Below, in pieces: positions 1 through 8,113 of a DNA stretch of 34,266 bases. Within the stretch, counting starts at the first letter, position 1. Each line of letters starts with the position of its first letter. Below the pieces are notes generated by a model, which saw only the letters and a list, made by a program, of their open reading frames with translations, had not been told where the DNA came from and ran no database searches. The DNA comes from an uncultured Collinsella sp. (lineage in GTDB: Bacteria; Actinomycetota; Coriobacteriia; Coriobacteriales; Coriobacteriaceae): contig CATYVH010000017.1 of assembly GCA_958413765.1 (NCBI GenBank), positions 1 through 34,266 of the forward strand. Direction: 5' to 3'. Position numbers and translations under genes: made by a program.

Positions 1-1
1 C

Positions 2-79
2 ATGGATCCCAAGACCGGCCACCTGGTCATGGACCGCTGGGACGAGATCTACAACGGCGTTGTCGTGACTGAACTTTAA
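2..79 (+). CDS. C-terminal fragment of an unidentified protein
   Basis: An open frame enters from the left edge and stops at TAA 77-79, giving about 25 C-terminal residues that end in NGVVVTEL. It has coding character (no internal stop, high-GC third positions) and is followed at once by a perfect 12-bp hairpin, as expected at a gene end. The fragment is too short to assign to a family. The ATG at position 2 need not be the real start, because the gene most likely begins upstream of the window. Confidence 0.55.
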   Translation: MDPKTGHLVMDRWDEIYNGVVVTEL

Positions 80-80
80 A

Positions 81-108
81 GTTACGGCGTTTTACCAAAC
101 GCCGTAAC
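81..108 (+). terminator. Hairpin after the partial first gene
   Basis: GTTACGGCGTTT (81-92) pairs perfectly with 97-108 around a 4-nt loop, one base after the stop codon. There is no downstream T-run, so it may be a weak or factor-dependent terminator or an mRNA-stabilising hairpin. Confidence 0.5.
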
Positions 109-121
109 GGCTCGACGCTGC

Positions 122-220
122 GCGGGCCGCATTTGGGCAATCTGACGTTCAACTTCAAGGGCGCGACCAGAAGGTCAGCGCCCTTTCGTTTCACGTCACC
201 TTGCCTCAAATGCGGCCCGC
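122..220. repeat. About 99-bp imperfect inverted repeat
   Basis: The outer arms are a perfect 14-bp match (122-135 GCGGGCCGCATTTG against 207-220). Pairing continues inward with small mismatches (GGCAA..TGACG against CGTCA..TTGCC), and an inner hairpin AAGGGCGC..GACC / GGTC..GCGCCCTT closes it. The whole block can fold into one long cruciform or RNA stem. It has no coding capacity. It may be a MITE-like or REP-type element; no target-site duplication was recognised. Confidence 0.6.
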
Positions 221-254
221 TCGCTGGCGTTGCCAAGACATCGGCGTTGCCGGA

Positions 255-312
255 GTAGTCGTTGGGGACGTTCTTTAACGACTAGTCGAACAAGAACGTC
301 CCCAACGACTAC
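255..312. repeat. REP-like palindrome, copy 1 (GGGGACGTTCTT family)
   Basis: Perfect 21-bp inverted repeat, arms 255-275 and 292-312, with core GTCGTTGGGGACGTTCTT and loop containing ACGACTAGTC. The same element recurs at 32860-32917 with 20 of 21 arm bases complementary and a near-identical loop (ACGACCAGTC). Two copies at opposite ends of a 34-kb window mark it as a dispersed repeat rather than a gene-specific structure. Confidence 0.8.
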
Positions 313-316
313 ATTC

Positions 317-353
317 AAAAACAGCGCCCGTCGGCGATGTTGCCGGCGGGCGC
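317..353 (-). terminator. Intrinsic terminator of the galKT operon
   Basis: Read on the minus strand, the stem GCGCCCGCCGGC / GCCGACGGGCGC (342-353 with 324-335, 11 of 12 paired) is followed by a T-run (TGTTTTTG). It lies about 55 bp past the galT stop. Confidence 0.75.
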
Positions 354-407
354 CGTTGTCGTGTGGGCGGTTATGTCGTGGCCGCTGATGAGGCTCGAAC
401 TCGTATG

Positions 408-2036
408 CTACAGCGAGTCGATGAAGCGCTGTTGGGCGGCGCGGCCGGCTTCGTCCCACTTAAAGACGCCGGCGTTGTCGAGCACGTGGCCGAACACCAC
501 GCCGACCTCCTCGTGCAGGATATCGATGGCGTTGTCCGCCGTAAGCTCATCGGCGCGGCGGGCAAAAACGTCCTCGGCCCATGCGGCGTGGCTGCGGCAA
601 AGGTCGTCGCCCTCGAGCGCGCTGGCAAGGTCGTAGCTGGCGTCGACCTTGGCTGCCAGCAGATGCTCGCGGACAGCGCCGAGCTCGGGAACCAGGCGCG
701 GCGGAAGAATGGCCAGGCCCATGACCTCGATCAGGCCGATGTTCTCCTTCTTAATGTGGTGATACTCGGCATGCGGGTGGAACACGCCCAGCGGATGCTC
801 GTCGGTCGTGATATTGCAGCGAAGCGCCAAGTAGGCCTCGTAAATCTCGCCGCCGGCGTTGCCGCGGGAGTCGACGCGGCGGATGACGGGCGTCACGGTG
901 TTGTGCGCCACGCCGTCGGCTGTGTGCGCGATGACGCCAACAGACTCATCGGTCCACTCGCGCCAGGCGAGGATAATCTTTTCGGCAGCGTCGAGCAGCT
1001 GAGCGCGGTCGTGCGAGCGCAGGCGCAGCACCGAGAGCGGCCACTGCAGCACGGTACCGCTGACCTGGTCAAAACCGGGCACGCTAAACTGCGAGACCTC
1101 GGCGGCATGCATCATGGGGAACTCGTGTGCGCCGCCCTGGAAGTGGTCGTGCGAAAGAATCGAGCCGCCCACGATGGGCAGGTCGGCGTTAGAGCCGATG
1201 AAGTAATGCGGGAACAGGTCCACAAAATCGAGCAGGCAGGTCAGGCCCTTGCGGTCGACGTGCATCGGACGATGCTCGGAGCTCATGGCAATGCAGTGCT
1301 CGTTAAAGTACGCGTACGGGCTGTACTGGAAGCCCCAGCGCTCGCCGTCGAGCTGGATGGGGATTACGCGCAGATTCTGGCGGGCGGGGTGAGCGCCGCC
1401 GTCGGCTGCGGCGGAGCGTCCGGGATACCCCTCGTTTTCGATGCAGAGCTGGCAGGCGGGATACTTCTCGCCCGTGTTCTTGGCGGCACCGGCCGCGGCG
1501 ATATCGCGCGGGTCCTTCTCGGGCTTGGACAGGTTGATGGTGATCTCAAGATCACCCCAGTTGGTGGGGGTGCGCCATTTGATGTTGCGCGCGATGGCGG
1601 CACGGCGCACGTAGCCGGCGTCGCAGCACAGGCCGTAGAACCAGTCGGTCGCGGCACGGGGCTCGTTGACGCCCATACGCCCATTGAATTCCTCGTTTAC
1701 AACCGAAGGCCTCGGCATGAGCGCGCCCATGATGCGCATGGCGATGCGGTCGCGGCCCGACGCTGTGTCCTCGGCGGCGCCGTTGGCAACGGCAGCCTCG
1801 GAAAGCACGGCAAGCGTGCCCTCCAGGTCAAAGTTGGGGAGTGTATCGGGGTGCAAGAGCGAAATCTTCTCGGTCTTGAGCGCCCAAGCCATGTCGAGTG
1901 CGGGGCCCGTGGCGCCGATGCACTCCAAAATGGTGTTGTATGCCCAGATACGGTCGTCCTGTCCGATCATCGATCGATGGATGGCATATTCGATGAGGCC
2001 CTGTGCAGCCTCGCGCACGTCGGTCATTACAGCCAT
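408..2036 (-). CDS. galT: UDP-glucose--hexose-1-phosphate uridylyltransferase, class II GalT
   Basis: GalT exchanges UMP between UDP-glucose and galactose-1-phosphate in the cytoplasmic Leloir pathway. The 542-aa product is much longer than class I GalT (about 350 aa) and belongs to the class II type known from Firmicutes and Actinobacteria. It has the class II active-site signature SHDHFQGG, with the HxH pair that carries the uridylyl intermediate, and later GVFHPHAEYHHIKKEN. It follows galK directly: the galK stop and a possible start overlap as TAATG at 2029-2025. The ATG at 2036 lies nine bases upstream and has a GGGGG-type ribosome site at a better distance, so it was chosen; the start at 2027 is a real alternative. 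Overlap implies translational coupling with galK. Confidence 0.93.
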   Translation of the reverse strand: MAVMTDVREAAQGLIEYAIHRSMIGQDDRIWAYNTILECIGATGPALDMAWALKTEKISLLHPDTLPNFDLEGTLAVLSEAAVANGAAEDTASGRDRIAMRIMGALMPRPSVVNEEFNGRMGVNEPRAATDWFYGLCCDAGYVRRAAIARNIKWRTPTNWGDLEITINLSKPEKDPRDIAAAGAAKNTGEKYPACQLCIENEGYPGRSAAADGGAHPARQNLRVIPIQLDGERWGFQYSPYAYFNEHCIAMSSEHRPMHVDRKGLTCLLDFVDLFPHYFIGSNADLPIVGGSILSHDHFQGGAHEFPMMHAAEVSQFSVPGFDQVSGTVLQWPLSVLRLRSHDRAQLLDAAEKIILAWREWTDESVGVIAHTADGVAHNTVTPVIRRVDSRGNAGGEIYEAYLALRCNITTDEHPLGVFHPHAEYHHIKKENIGLIEVMGLAILPPRLVPELGAVREHLLAAKVDASYDLASALEGDDLCRSHAAWAEDVFARRADELTADNAIDILHEEVGVVFGHVLDNAGVFKWDEAGRAAQQRFIDSL

Positions 2037-3232
2037 GCCGCGTAAGCCCCCTTGTCAGAAATCGCGTAGTGACGGGCAGAGCCCTCGCCCAGCCAGCCGT
2101 TCATCTTGGTGATGAAGGTGTCGACCAGATCGAGCGGCACGAAGGCCTGGATGGTGCCGCCAAAGCCGCCGCCGTGGATGCGGACGGCGCCGCGGCCATC
2201 GAGCACGTGCTCGGCAAGAGCAAGCGCGTACATGGAAGGCTGCTCGGAACCCAGCTTGGCAACAACATTCTGCAGGTACATGGCGGAGCTGGCGCCGGAC
2301 TCACGCGTCAGGACCAGGAACTGGTCAATGTCGCCGGCGTTCAGAGCCGCCCAGCGCTTGTCGACCAGGCCGTTCTCGTACCAGTAGTGAACGGCGCGCA
2401 GGCAGGCGCGGTCGCCCAGCTTGGCGCGCAGCTCGGGGAGCTTGGCGTCAAAGTCGGCAACGTTGACCTCGCACAGGCGTGCCTTGCCAAACTCGGCGGC
2501 GACGTCCTGCATCTCGCGCGGAACGGCGGCGTAGTCGTCGGTGGCGGCCACGTGGTCGGCGCCGACCTTGACGAGCACGAGCGCGTAGCCATGATCCTCA
2601 AAGTTGAGCTCGAGCTTCTGGGTCTTAGGCTGAGCCTGGTCCTCAAAGTCCATGTAGGCAAGGCCGCCCAGGCACACGGCTGCCTGGTCCATCAGACCGC
2701 AGGGCTTGCCGTAATAGTTGTTCTCGGTGCGCTGGCTCATCTGGGCGAGCGCGACGGGCTCAATGGCGGGCGCGCCCCAGAGCGTCTCCATGGCGCGGCC
2801 GTACGCGGCCTCGACGGCGGCGGAGCTGGAAAGGCCGCCGCCCGAGGGAACGGAGCAGGTGAAGACGAAGTCGAAGCCCTGGGGCTCAACGCCCAGAGCA
2901 GCGATTTCGTGGGCCATGCCGCGGACGAGGCTCGCGGACGTGCCCTTCTCGGACTCCTGAACGTCTAGCGTGTCGAGCGCGATCTCAAAGGTGGGATAGC
3001 CCTCGTCGGCAACGCGGACCTTGTTGGAGTCGGTTGCCACGGCGATGCCGTCAACGGCGACATCGAGCGAGCCGGCGATAACGTGGCCACCCTCGTGGTC
3101 GGTGTGGTTGCCGCTGATCTCGGAACGGCCGGGCGCGTGCACGTAGAGCACCTGGCGGTCGCCGATTGCGCCAAACTCCTCCTCAAACAGCTTGGTGAGT
3201 GTGGCGAATGTCTTTTCGTCGGGGGTGGTCAT
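2027..3232 (-). CDS. galK: Galactokinase
   Basis: GalK phosphorylates galactose at C1 with ATP, the first committed Leloir step. The 401-aa product shows all three GHMP-kinase signatures: the N-terminal sugar-binding motif, here GRSEISGNHTDHEGG (a variant of GRxNxxGEHTDY), the ATP loop PSGGGLSSSAAVE near residue 120, and the C-terminal RIHGGGFGGT. The start at 3232 (MTTPDE) is preceded by AAAGGA at good spacing. A longer upstream reading frame exists but would run through the operator region, so it was not used. It is the promoter-proximal gene of galKT, divergent from a LacI-type regulator with shared operators between them, which suggests galactose- or galactoside-responsive repression. Confidence 0.95.
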   Translation of the reverse strand: MTTPDEKTFATLTKLFEEEFGAIGDRQVLYVHAPGRSEISGNHTDHEGGHVIAGSLDVAVDGIAVATDSNKVRVADEGYPTFEIALDTLDVQESEKGTSASLVRGMAHEIAALGVEPQGFDFVFTCSVPSGGGLSSSAAVEAAYGRAMETLWGAPAIEPVALAQMSQRTENNYYGKPCGLMDQAAVCLGGLAYMDFEDQAQPKTQKLELNFEDHGYALVLVKVGADHVAATDDYAAVPREMQDVAAEFGKARLCEVNVADFDAKLPELRAKLGDRACLRAVHYWYENGLVDKRWAALNAGDIDQFLVLTRESGASSAMYLQNVVAKLGSEQPSMYALALAEHVLDGRGAVRIHGGGFGGTIQAFVPLDLVDTFITKMNGWLGEGSARHYAISDKGAYAAWL

Positions 3233-3272
3233 GGGGGTCCTTTCCTTGGCGCGCACGGGTGAGTTTTGCGTC

Positions 3273-3358
3273 GTTATGAGTACGTTAACAACTTGAAGCG
3301 GCATGAACCAAGCGTTCACGATACCGCACGTTACGGGCTATGTTAACGTACTCATAAC
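3273..3358. promoter_or_regulatory. Paired LacI-type operators, galK/regulator divergent promoter
   Basis: A perfect 18-bp inverted repeat (GTTATGAGTACGTTAACA at 3273-3290 and its complement at 3341-3358) is separated by 50 bp. Each arm holds a 14-bp site TGTTAACGTACTCA (3277-3290 and 3341-3354) with the central CG and outer TG/CA typical of LacI-family operators. The spacing allows a DNA loop. The likely ligand-responsive protein is the adjacent LacI-family regulator. Confidence 0.7.
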
Positions 3359-3464
3359 ACATCGCTTGTCACTTTTTGAGAATCTGGTAATCGGTAGAAA
3401 TGCAGCCGTGAACGGTACTGCCGTATGGACTTATAAAGCAGAAGAGGTGCAGATAGAAAAAGTA

Positions 3465-3477
3465 GAGTACGTTAACA
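3465..3477 (+). promoter_or_regulatory. Third LacI-type operator
   Basis: GAGTACGTTAACA repeats the operator core seen at 3278-3290 and, inverted, at 3341-3353. It sits about 95 bp upstream of the regulator start and suggests autoregulation. Confidence 0.6.
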
Positions 3478-3570
3478 TTCGTCCGACGATAGCGGGCCTC
3501 GGCGCGGGGTGTATTTCTGTCCGGGCCGGCATTCACGCTATTCAGATCTCGCAAGGGTGAAGGTGATCCA

Positions 3571-4602
3571 GTGGCAAGGCGCCCGTCCAACGATACAGGT
3601 ACGCGTCCGGTCTCCATGGCTGACGTCGCCCGTGCTGCTGGCGTTTCGCAGCAGACGGTTTCGCGCGTCGCCAACGGCTTGCCCAACGTTAACGAGCAGA
3701 CGCGCCAGCGCGTGCAGGCCGCGATGCAAGAGCTCGGCTTTCGTCCGAGTTATGCCGGTCGCTCGCTGCGCGATGGCCGTTACCATTCGGTCGGCCTGTG
3801 CATCAACGATGTCACCAAGTTTGGCAACCTCTCAATGATCGACGGCATCGCCAGCGCTGCTCGCGAGCATAATTGCGCCATCACGTTGGTCGAGATGTCC
3901 AAGACCGAGGAGTTTTCGCTTGCCGAGGCCACGCGTCGTATGGCCGCATTGCCGGTGGACGGCATCATCATCGGCATGAGTCGCATGGCGCCCGATTTTG
4001 AGACGTTTGATCCGCTACCGGGTATTGGCACGGTCATCGTCACCATGTATGCTCACCCGCGGGTAACCACGGTCGACTCTGACCACTATGGCTGCTCTCT
4101 ACTGCTTATGGATCATCTGTTTGAGCTGGGCCACGAGCAAATTCGCTTTATCGGCGGTCCGTCCTTCTCGGTCGACGAACAGTTCCGCCGGGCTGGTTGG
4201 AGAGATTCTCTCGAGCGCAGGCATATCAAAATGGCTGAACCGCTCGAGGGCGACTGGTCTGCCAACAGCGGTTACGAAGCCGGCAGGTACCTGGCCGAGC
4301 ATGACCGCACCATGACGGCGATCTATGCGGCAAACGATCAGATGGCAAATGGCGCGATTGCCGCGCTGCGTGATAGCGGTCTGCGCGTGCCCGAGGACGT
4401 GAGCGTGGTGGGCGTCGACGATTCACTCGACGACTTTGTCGCGCACAACGAGCTCACGACCGTGCGATTCGATCTACATCAGCGCGGACGCGAGGTGTTC
4501 GAGCATGCGGTTCCCAAAGCGGGGACGTCGGGCAAAACCGTCGCCATTCGCATTCCCGGCCAGCTTATCGTCCGACATACCACAGCAAGGCCGCGCGCAT
4601 AG
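3571..4602 (+). CDS. LacI/GalR-family transcriptional regulator, probable gal repressor
   Basis: The 343-aa protein has an N-terminal LacI helix-turn-helix (SMADVARAAGVSQQTVSRV, about residues 15-33) followed by the hinge region, and a periplasmic-binding-protein-like effector domain containing the usual VDGIIIG, FIGGP, AIYAANDQMA and VSVVGVDD motifs. This is the normal size and domain order for the family. The GTG at 3571 is preceded by an AAGGTGA ribosome site. It is divergent from galKT and three copies of one operator lie in between. A role as galactose-utilisation repressor is inferred from this context; the effector is not shown by the sequence. Confidence 0.9.
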   Translation: MARRPSNDTGTRPVSMADVARAAGVSQQTVSRVANGLPNVNEQTRQRVQAAMQELGFRPSYAGRSLRDGRYHSVGLCINDVTKFGNLSMIDGIASAAREHNCAITLVEMSKTEEFSLAEATRRMAALPVDGIIIGMSRMAPDFETFDPLPGIGTVIVTMYAHPRVTTVDSDHYGCSLLLMDHLFELGHEQIRFIGGPSFSVDEQFRRAGWRDSLERRHIKMAEPLEGDWSANSGYEAGRYLAEHDRTMTAIYAANDQMANGAIAALRDSGLRVPEDVSVVGVDDSLDDFVAHNELTTVRFDLHQRGREVFEHAVPKAGTSGKTVAIRIPGQLIVRHTTARPRA

Positions 4603-4685
4603 TTTTCACAGGTCAACGGCTCAACGTTGCATATCAATAACAATCGGTAAGGATGCTGGCAGATAGCTGTTGGGATGCGGGCGAG

Positions 4686-4694
4686 TGCTATGAT
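4686..4694 (+). promoter_or_regulatory. Extended -10 element of the flavodiiron protein gene
   Basis: TGCTATGAT matches an extended -10 (TGnTATnAT) and lies about 37 bp before the start codon, giving a leader of roughly 30 nt. No clear -35 box was found at standard spacing. Confidence 0.4.
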
Positions 4695-4731
4695 AGACGG
4701 GTTCTTTTGTCTATCAAGGAGGCTTTGCCTG

Positions 4732-5892
4732 ATGGAGATCACCAAGGATATCCGCTACGTTGGCGTCGACGATCACGACATTGACCTGTTCGAGGGCCAG
4801 TACGACGTGTCCGAGAATGGTATGGCATACAACAGCTACGTCATCCTGGGCGAGAAGATCGCTGTCGCCGATTCGGTCGATGGCGGTTTTGTTGACGAGT
4901 GGCTCGGCAACATCGAGGCCGTGCTCGATGGCCGTACGCCCGACTACTTGGTCGTCCATCACATGGAGCCCGATCACTCTGCAGGCATCGTCGCCTTTAT
5001 GGAGCGCTATCCCCAGGCGCAGATTGTGGCCAGTATGGGCGCTTTCCGCATGATGGTCAACTACTTTGGCACCGACTACCCCGAGCGCAAGACGGTCGTC
5101 AAAGAGGGCGACGTGCTCGATCTGGGCAGTCATAGCCTAACGTTTGTCGGCGCTCCCAACGTGCACTGGCCCGAGGTACTGTTCTCTTACGAGGTCACCG
5201 ACAAGGTGCTCTTTAGTGCTGACGGTTTTGGCAAGTTTGGCGCTAACGACATCGAAGATCCGGAAGGGTGGGCCTGCGAGGCGCGCCGTTACTACTTTGG
5301 CATCGTCGGCAAGTTCGGCAAGTTCGTGCAGGCCGTGCTCAAGAAGGCCGCCGACCTGGACATCCAGATCATCTGCCCGCTTCACGGCCCCGTGCTGACC
5401 GAGAACCTGGGCTACTACCTCGACACCTACAACACCTGGTCGAGCTATCAGCCCGAGGACGAGGGCATCACCATTGCCTACGCGAGCGTCTACGGCCATC
5501 TGAAGGCTGCCGTTGAGGAGCTTGCATCTGCGCTCGAGGCTCGCGGCCAGAAGGTTTCCGTCTTTGACTTGGCTCGCGACGACATGGCCGAGGCCGTTGA
5601 GGACGCGTTCCGCTATGACCGTCTGGTACTCGCTTCCATTACCTATCAGGGCGAGATCTTCCCGTTCATGAGCACCTTCATCCACACGCTCGCCGAACAT
5701 GCCTATCAGAACCGTACGGTGGCGCTCGTCGAGGGCGGCTCCTGGGCGCCCGCAGCTGCCAAGATTATGACCAAGGAGCTCGAGGGTATGAAGGACATCA
5801 CCCTGACGCAGAACAAGGTGACCGTCCTGGGTTCGCTCAACGACGCCTCGCGCGCTCAGATCGAGGCCCTCGCTGACGAGCTCTCCAAGTAG
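4732..5892 (+). CDS. Flavodiiron protein (A-type flavoprotein, FprA-like)
   Basis: Flavodiiron proteins reduce O2 to water (or NO to N2O) in the cytoplasm of anaerobes and protect oxygen-labile enzymes. The 386-aa product has the expected two domains: a metallo-beta-lactamase-like diiron domain with HHMEPDH (ligands H77, E79, D81), H145 in NVHW, D164 in SADGF and a later LHGPVL histidine, then a flavodoxin domain starting near residue 250 (ITIAYASVYGH, the FMN phosphate loop). There is no C-terminal rubredoxin domain, so it is the minimal class A form. The start is set by AGGAGG nine bases upstream. It is monocistronic, closed by a bidirectional terminator. Whether O2 or NO is the physiological substrate cannot be read from the sequence. 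Confidence 0.92.
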   Translation: MEITKDIRYVGVDDHDIDLFEGQYDVSENGMAYNSYVILGEKIAVADSVDGGFVDEWLGNIEAVLDGRTPDYLVVHHMEPDHSAGIVAFMERYPQAQIVASMGAFRMMVNYFGTDYPERKTVVKEGDVLDLGSHSLTFVGAPNVHWPEVLFSYEVTDKVLFSADGFGKFGANDIEDPEGWACEARRYYFGIVGKFGKFVQAVLKKAADLDIQIICPLHGPVLTENLGYYLDTYNTWSSYQPEDEGITIAYASVYGHLKAAVEELASALEARGQKVSVFDLARDDMAEAVEDAFRYDRLVLASITYQGEIFPFMSTFIHTLAEHAYQNRTVALVEGGSWAPAAAKIMTKELEGMKDITLTQNKVTVLGSLNDASRAQIEALADELSK

Positions 5893-5915
5893 CGATACGT
5901 TCACTTTTAACGCTC

Positions 5916-5957
5916 AAACCACCACAAAGGGGACAGGCACCTTTGTGGTGGTTTTTG
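5916..5957. terminator. Bidirectional terminator with GGGGACAG motif
   Basis: A 15-bp perfect stem (5916-5930 with 5940-5954) is followed by TTTTTGTTT. It lies between the convergent flavodiiron and DeoR genes, and its AAACC start can serve the minus strand. The stem and loop (CCACCACAAAGGGGACAG) closely resemble the terminator at 27171-27212. Confidence 0.85.
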
Positions 5958-5958
5958 T

Positions 5959-6762
5959 TTAAGTGCCGGCGATGAGGAGATTTGGGCGGGCGTTGTCGAC
6001 GATCTCGGCGATTGAGGTGGCGACGGCGTGATCGGGGTCACGGTCCATCACGATGGCGTTGACGTCGGTCAGCTCGGCAAAGCGGTACATGCCCCGTCCG
6101 TTGACCTTGCTGGCGTCCATGAGGGCCACGCTTTGGCGGGCGGCGCCAATCATGGCCGTTTTGGTCTCAGCCATCTGGGGAAAGTCGGTGGTAAAGCCGC
6201 AGCCGGGAACGAAAGCGCCAGGGCACATGACGGCAAGATCGGCGTGGACCATTTGGAGCGCCTGCATGGTAAGTGGGCCGTACAGATAGCGATGGCCTTT
6301 GCGCAGTGCCCCGCCCAGCATGACGACATCGACTGAGGGCATGCTCTCGTCGATGTAATCGGCAATGGTAATGTCGGCCGTGATGACGGTGATGCCATCG
6401 CGCTGGTCGAGGAGCCGAACGAACTCGAGTGCCGTGGTGCCGGAGTCGACAAGCACCGTGTCGCCGTCGTTAACAAGCCTGATAGCGCTTTGGGCAATGG
6501 CTTGCTTGGCGGCAACGTTGACGTTGATGCGGCGATCCTGCGTGGAGACGGTTAGGCGTTTGTGGAGCGACACGGCGCCACCATGCGTGCGGCGCAGCTT
6601 GCCGGACTCGGCGAGCGCGTCCAGGTCGGCGCGGGCGGTAACGGAGGACACGCCAAAGGTCTGGGCGATTTCTGCTACTTGCACCGAGGCGTTATGTTCA
6701 AGCATCTCCATGATGGCGGCGCGTCGCTCATCGGCGAAAGCTCGGGTTGTTGCGTGGGCCAT
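5959..6762 (-). CDS. DeoR-family transcriptional regulator
   Basis: The 267-aa protein has the DeoR winged helix-turn-helix at residues 10-60 (RRAAIMEMLEHN..VSSVTARADLDAL, then the conserved LRRTHGG) and a sugar-phosphate-sensing domain with DSGTTALEF and MLGGALRKGHRYLYGP. Members usually repress sugar catabolic genes and respond to phosphorylated sugars. It is divergent from a class II aldolase across a 335-bp AT-rich spacer, so regulation of that gene is the simplest inference. An imperfect GGAGC lies before the ATG. The effector sugar phosphate is unknown. Confidence 0.9.
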   Translation of the reverse strand: MAHATTRAFADERRAAIMEMLEHNASVQVAEIAQTFGVSSVTARADLDALAESGKLRRTHGGAVSLHKRLTVSTQDRRINVNVAAKQAIAQSAIRLVNDGDTVLVDSGTTALEFVRLLDQRDGITVITADITIADYIDESMPSVDVVMLGGALRKGHRYLYGPLTMQALQMVHADLAVMCPGAFVPGCGFTTDFPQMAETKTAMIGAARQSVALMDASKVNGRGMYRFAELTDVNAIVMDRDPDHAVATSIAEIVDNARPNLLIAGT

Positions 6763-7097
6763 AGCTGCTCCATCCTCTGCCTAAATTTGCAGGAATTGTG
6801 TTGAGTCTATTTTCGTTCATTTTCTTTTTGAGCAAGTAAACGCCTTTCGATTACTTATCTTTTCTATAAAAGAAAGATGATTCGCTTGAAAACGGTAATG
6901 TCGGATAGGGGAATTTAGCCTGAATCCCTTCCGTTTGCTTTTCAAAAACGAGCGTTTTGGCCTGCGTGCCGGCGATATCTCGTACATGCGACAAATGCGA
7001 TTTTCATACAATGAGCGCAGCAAAACGCAAGGTAAAACGCCTTGCGGACACGTACGCCCGATGTCCAGATGCGGGCGAGGGAGAGGAGCAAACGCTC
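6763..7097. promoter_or_regulatory. DeoR-aldolase intergenic control region
   Basis: This 335-bp spacer has no convincing gene and is much more AT-rich than its neighbours between about 6790 and 6960. It holds an imperfect palindrome ATCTTTTCTATAAAAGAAAGAT (6857-6878) and several TTTCG-type repeats (TTTCGTTCATTTTC near 6810, TTTCGATTACTT near 6845) that could be DeoR operator half-sites. An open frame runs in frame with the aldolase from 6957, but the ribosome site and family length favour the start at 7098. Confidence 0.45.
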
Positions 7098-7955
7098 ATG
7101 GCACTTGTTACCACCGAAAAGATGCTCAAGGACGCTCAGGCCGGCCACTACGCCGTCGGTGCGTTCAACGTTGAGAACCTCGAGTTTGTTATGGCCGTTC
7201 TGGCTGCTGCCGAGGAGACCAAGTCCCCCGTCATCATGCAGACCACCCCGGGCACCATCAAGACCGCTGGTCTGGACTACTTCTACGGCATGGTCAAGGC
7301 TGCCGCCGAGCGCGCTTCCGTGCCCGTCGCCCTGCACCTCGATCACGGCGATGGCTATGACCGCTGCATGCAGGCTTTCCGCACCGGCTACACCTCTGTC
7401 ATGATTGACGGCTCGCACGAGTCCTTCGAGGACAACATTGCCCTGACCAAGTCCGTCGCCGACGCTGGCCGCGCCATGGGCGTGCCCGTCGAGGCTGAGC
7501 TCGGTAAGGTTGGCGGCAAGGAGGACGACGGTCCCGCGGTTGAGGGCGAGAGCCCCTACACCGATCCGGCCGAGGCCAAGGAGTTCGTCGAGCGCACTGG
7601 CTGCACCTCCCTCGCTATTGGCGTTGGCACCAGCCACGGCGTGTACACGAGCGATCCGCACATCGAGCAGTCCGTGGTCAAGGCCATCCGCGACGCCGTC
7701 GACGTGCCGCTGGTTCTGCACGGCACCTCCGGTGTGCCCGATGAGCAGGTTGCCGAGGCTGTGAAGAACGGCATCTGCAAGGTTAACTACGCCACCGAGC
7801 TGCGCCAGGCTTACACCAAGGGCTTCATGGCCTACATGGCTGAGAACCCCGCCTGCTTCGATCCTAAGAAGCCGGCCAAGGAGGGCATGCGTGAGATCAC
7901 CGAGCTGGTTAAGATCCGTATGACCAACCTCAACTCTGTGGGCAAAGCAGAGTAA
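7098..7955 (+). CDS. Class II ketose-bisphosphate aldolase (fructose- or tagatose-1,6-bisphosphate)
   Basis: Zinc-dependent class II aldolases split ketose bisphosphates into dihydroxyacetone phosphate and glyceraldehyde-3-phosphate. The 285-aa product has the zinc and substrate motifs in order: GAFNVENLEF near the start, HLDHGDGYD (zinc histidine and catalytic aspartate), DGSHESFEDN, EAELGKVGG, IGVGTSHGVY and LVLHGTSGVP. The size matches the GatY/KbaY/FbaA-B group. GAGAGGAG precedes the chosen ATG. A divergent DeoR regulator fits a sugar-induced role such as tagatose or galactitol breakdown, and the gal genes lie nearby, but the motifs alone do not separate a tagatose from a fructose enzyme. 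Confidence 0.9.
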   Translation: MALVTTEKMLKDAQAGHYAVGAFNVENLEFVMAVLAAAEETKSPVIMQTTPGTIKTAGLDYFYGMVKAAAERASVPVALHLDHGDGYDRCMQAFRTGYTSVMIDGSHESFEDNIALTKSVADAGRAMGVPVEAELGKVGGKEDDGPAVEGESPYTDPAEAKEFVERTGCTSLAIGVGTSHGVYTSDPHIEQSVVKAIRDAVDVPLVLHGTSGVPDEQVAEAVKNGICKVNYATELRQAYTKGFMAYMAENPACFDPKKPAKEGMREITELVKIRMTNLNSVGKAE

Positions 7956-7988
7956 CAGCAAGGGTACTCCGACTCAAAATAGATCCCG

Positions 7989-8113
7989 GGGAGGGATGAG
8001 GGCTTAGTTCCCCAATCGTCCTCGGGCATGCAAAAAGCCTCGCTGCGCACTTCGTGCGGCGAGGCTTTTTGCCCCCTGCGGAAAGATTGGAGAACTAAGC
8101 CCTCGTCCCTCCC
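7989..8113. terminator. Terminator nested in a 29-bp inverted repeat
   Basis: The inner stem AAAAAGCCTCGC (8032-8043) pairs perfectly with 8059-8070 (GCGAGGCTTTTT) and works as a terminator in both directions. Outside it, 7989-8017 and 8085-8113 form a 29-bp inverted repeat with 27 matches (core GAGGGCTTAGTTC). A nested double palindrome of 125 bp is more than a simple terminator needs. Confidence 0.75.

Noticed and set aside
363..2045. 560-codon open frame on the plus strand opposite galT
   Set aside because: It is the antisense shadow of galT, caused by strong GC3 bias. Its translation has no family motifs and galT has clear ones.
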